Positions 10,676-10,680 of a DNA stretch of 10,680 nucleotides are shown here, in pieces. Position 1 is the first letter of the stretch, and every line of letters begins with the position of its first letter. The notes beneath the pieces are model-generated. The model ran no database searches. It was not told the origin of the DNA and saw only the letters and a program-made list of their open reading frames with translations. Location: assembly GCA_002320245.1 (NCBI GenBank), contig DCKD01000031.1, positions 1-10,680 of the forward strand. Reading direction: 5' to 3'. The DNA comes from Lachnospiraceae bacterium UBA1683 (GTDB lineage: Bacteria > Bacillota > Clostridia > Lachnospirales > Lachnospiraceae). Position numbers and translations under genes: made by a program.

Positions 10676-10680
10676 ATGGA
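10676..10680 (+). CDS. tnpA: Start of the transposase gene tnpA (cut by window end)
   Basis: GGAGG at 10663-10667 is 8 bases before ATG 10676, and only five bases of the gene lie in the window. The identity rests on the upstream element structure, not on the protein. A Y1 HUH transposase of about 150 residues is expected. Confidence 0.45.

Larger units (their letters stand above)
10554..10680 (+). mobile_element. Left end of an IS200/IS605-type insertion sequence (partial)
   Basis: A subterminal hairpin (CCCCAGC 10555-10561, TAT, GCTGGGG 10565-10571), no terminal inverted repeat, a leader of about 100 bases and then a small transposase start are the layout of IS200/IS605 left ends, where TnpA recognises a hairpin in single-stranded DNA. 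The leader sequence with GGAGGCGG before ATGGA resembles clostridial IS200-like tnpA genes as I recall them. The exact left boundary (about 10551-10554) and the right end cannot be set from this window. Confidence 0.6.

Overview
The window looks chromosomal and comes from a low-to-moderate GC, spore-forming Firmicute, most likely Clostridia of the Lachnospiraceae type. The signs are strong AGGAGG-type ribosome binding sites, consensus TTGACA/TATAAT promoters, a compact tRNA array without encoded CCA ends, an rdgB-ysnB style gene pair, a HAAS/DUF1700 membrane protein, remnants of Tn916/Tn1549-type mobile elements, and an IS200/IS605-type left end. The genus assignment is inference.

Bases 1-5135 are core-like and all on the + strand. 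They hold a single-pass membrane protein with a pseudokinase-like N-terminal half and no canonical start codon at its apparent beginning; a HAAS-domain membrane protein; a short Asn/Ser/Arg/Gln repeat protein behind a sigma-G-like (forespore) promoter; and a three-gene run of a THUMP-domain rRNA methyltransferase (ypsC/rlmL family), rdgB (non-canonical nucleotide pyrophosphatase) and a YfcE/YsnB-type phosphodiesterase that overlaps rdgB by ATGA. A GC-rich palindromic insert with 13-bp flanking repeats sits in the leader of the HAAS gene. Several strong hairpin terminators separate the units.

Bases 5256-6951 are a tRNA region. A perfect-consensus promoter drives Pro(TGG), Gly(TCC), Arg(TCT), His(GTG), Gln(TTG) and Lys(TTT). 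After about 950 bp of mobile-element debris comes Leu(TAG) with its own promoter and terminator.

Bases 6960-9680 are a mosaic of mobile-element pieces. A full-length tyrosine integrase points at the 3' end of tRNA-Leu, with 11-bp spaced arm-type repeats at its stop. Its 380-bp upstream region has two opposed promoters, two opposed terminators and a 14-bp inverted repeat, which could encode a structured int leader and an antisense RNA. Beyond it lie a 14-codon stub of a Tn916-type excisionase, an unidentified C-terminal fragment, the tail of a small membrane protein with its intact XRE regulator, and a frameshifted remnant of a Tn916 ORF7-like sigma factor.

Bases 9680-10680 carry an unrecognised ORF, then a YtrA-type GntR regulator with a near-perfect 25-bp palindromic operator over its promoter. 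The gene after it, expected to be an ABC transporter ATPase, is cut after about five codons by an IS200/IS605-type element. That element's tnpA ribosome binding site is locked in a hairpin and its start codon lies at the very end of the window. The region as a whole reads as a repeatedly invaded and decayed tRNA-associated integration hot spot.
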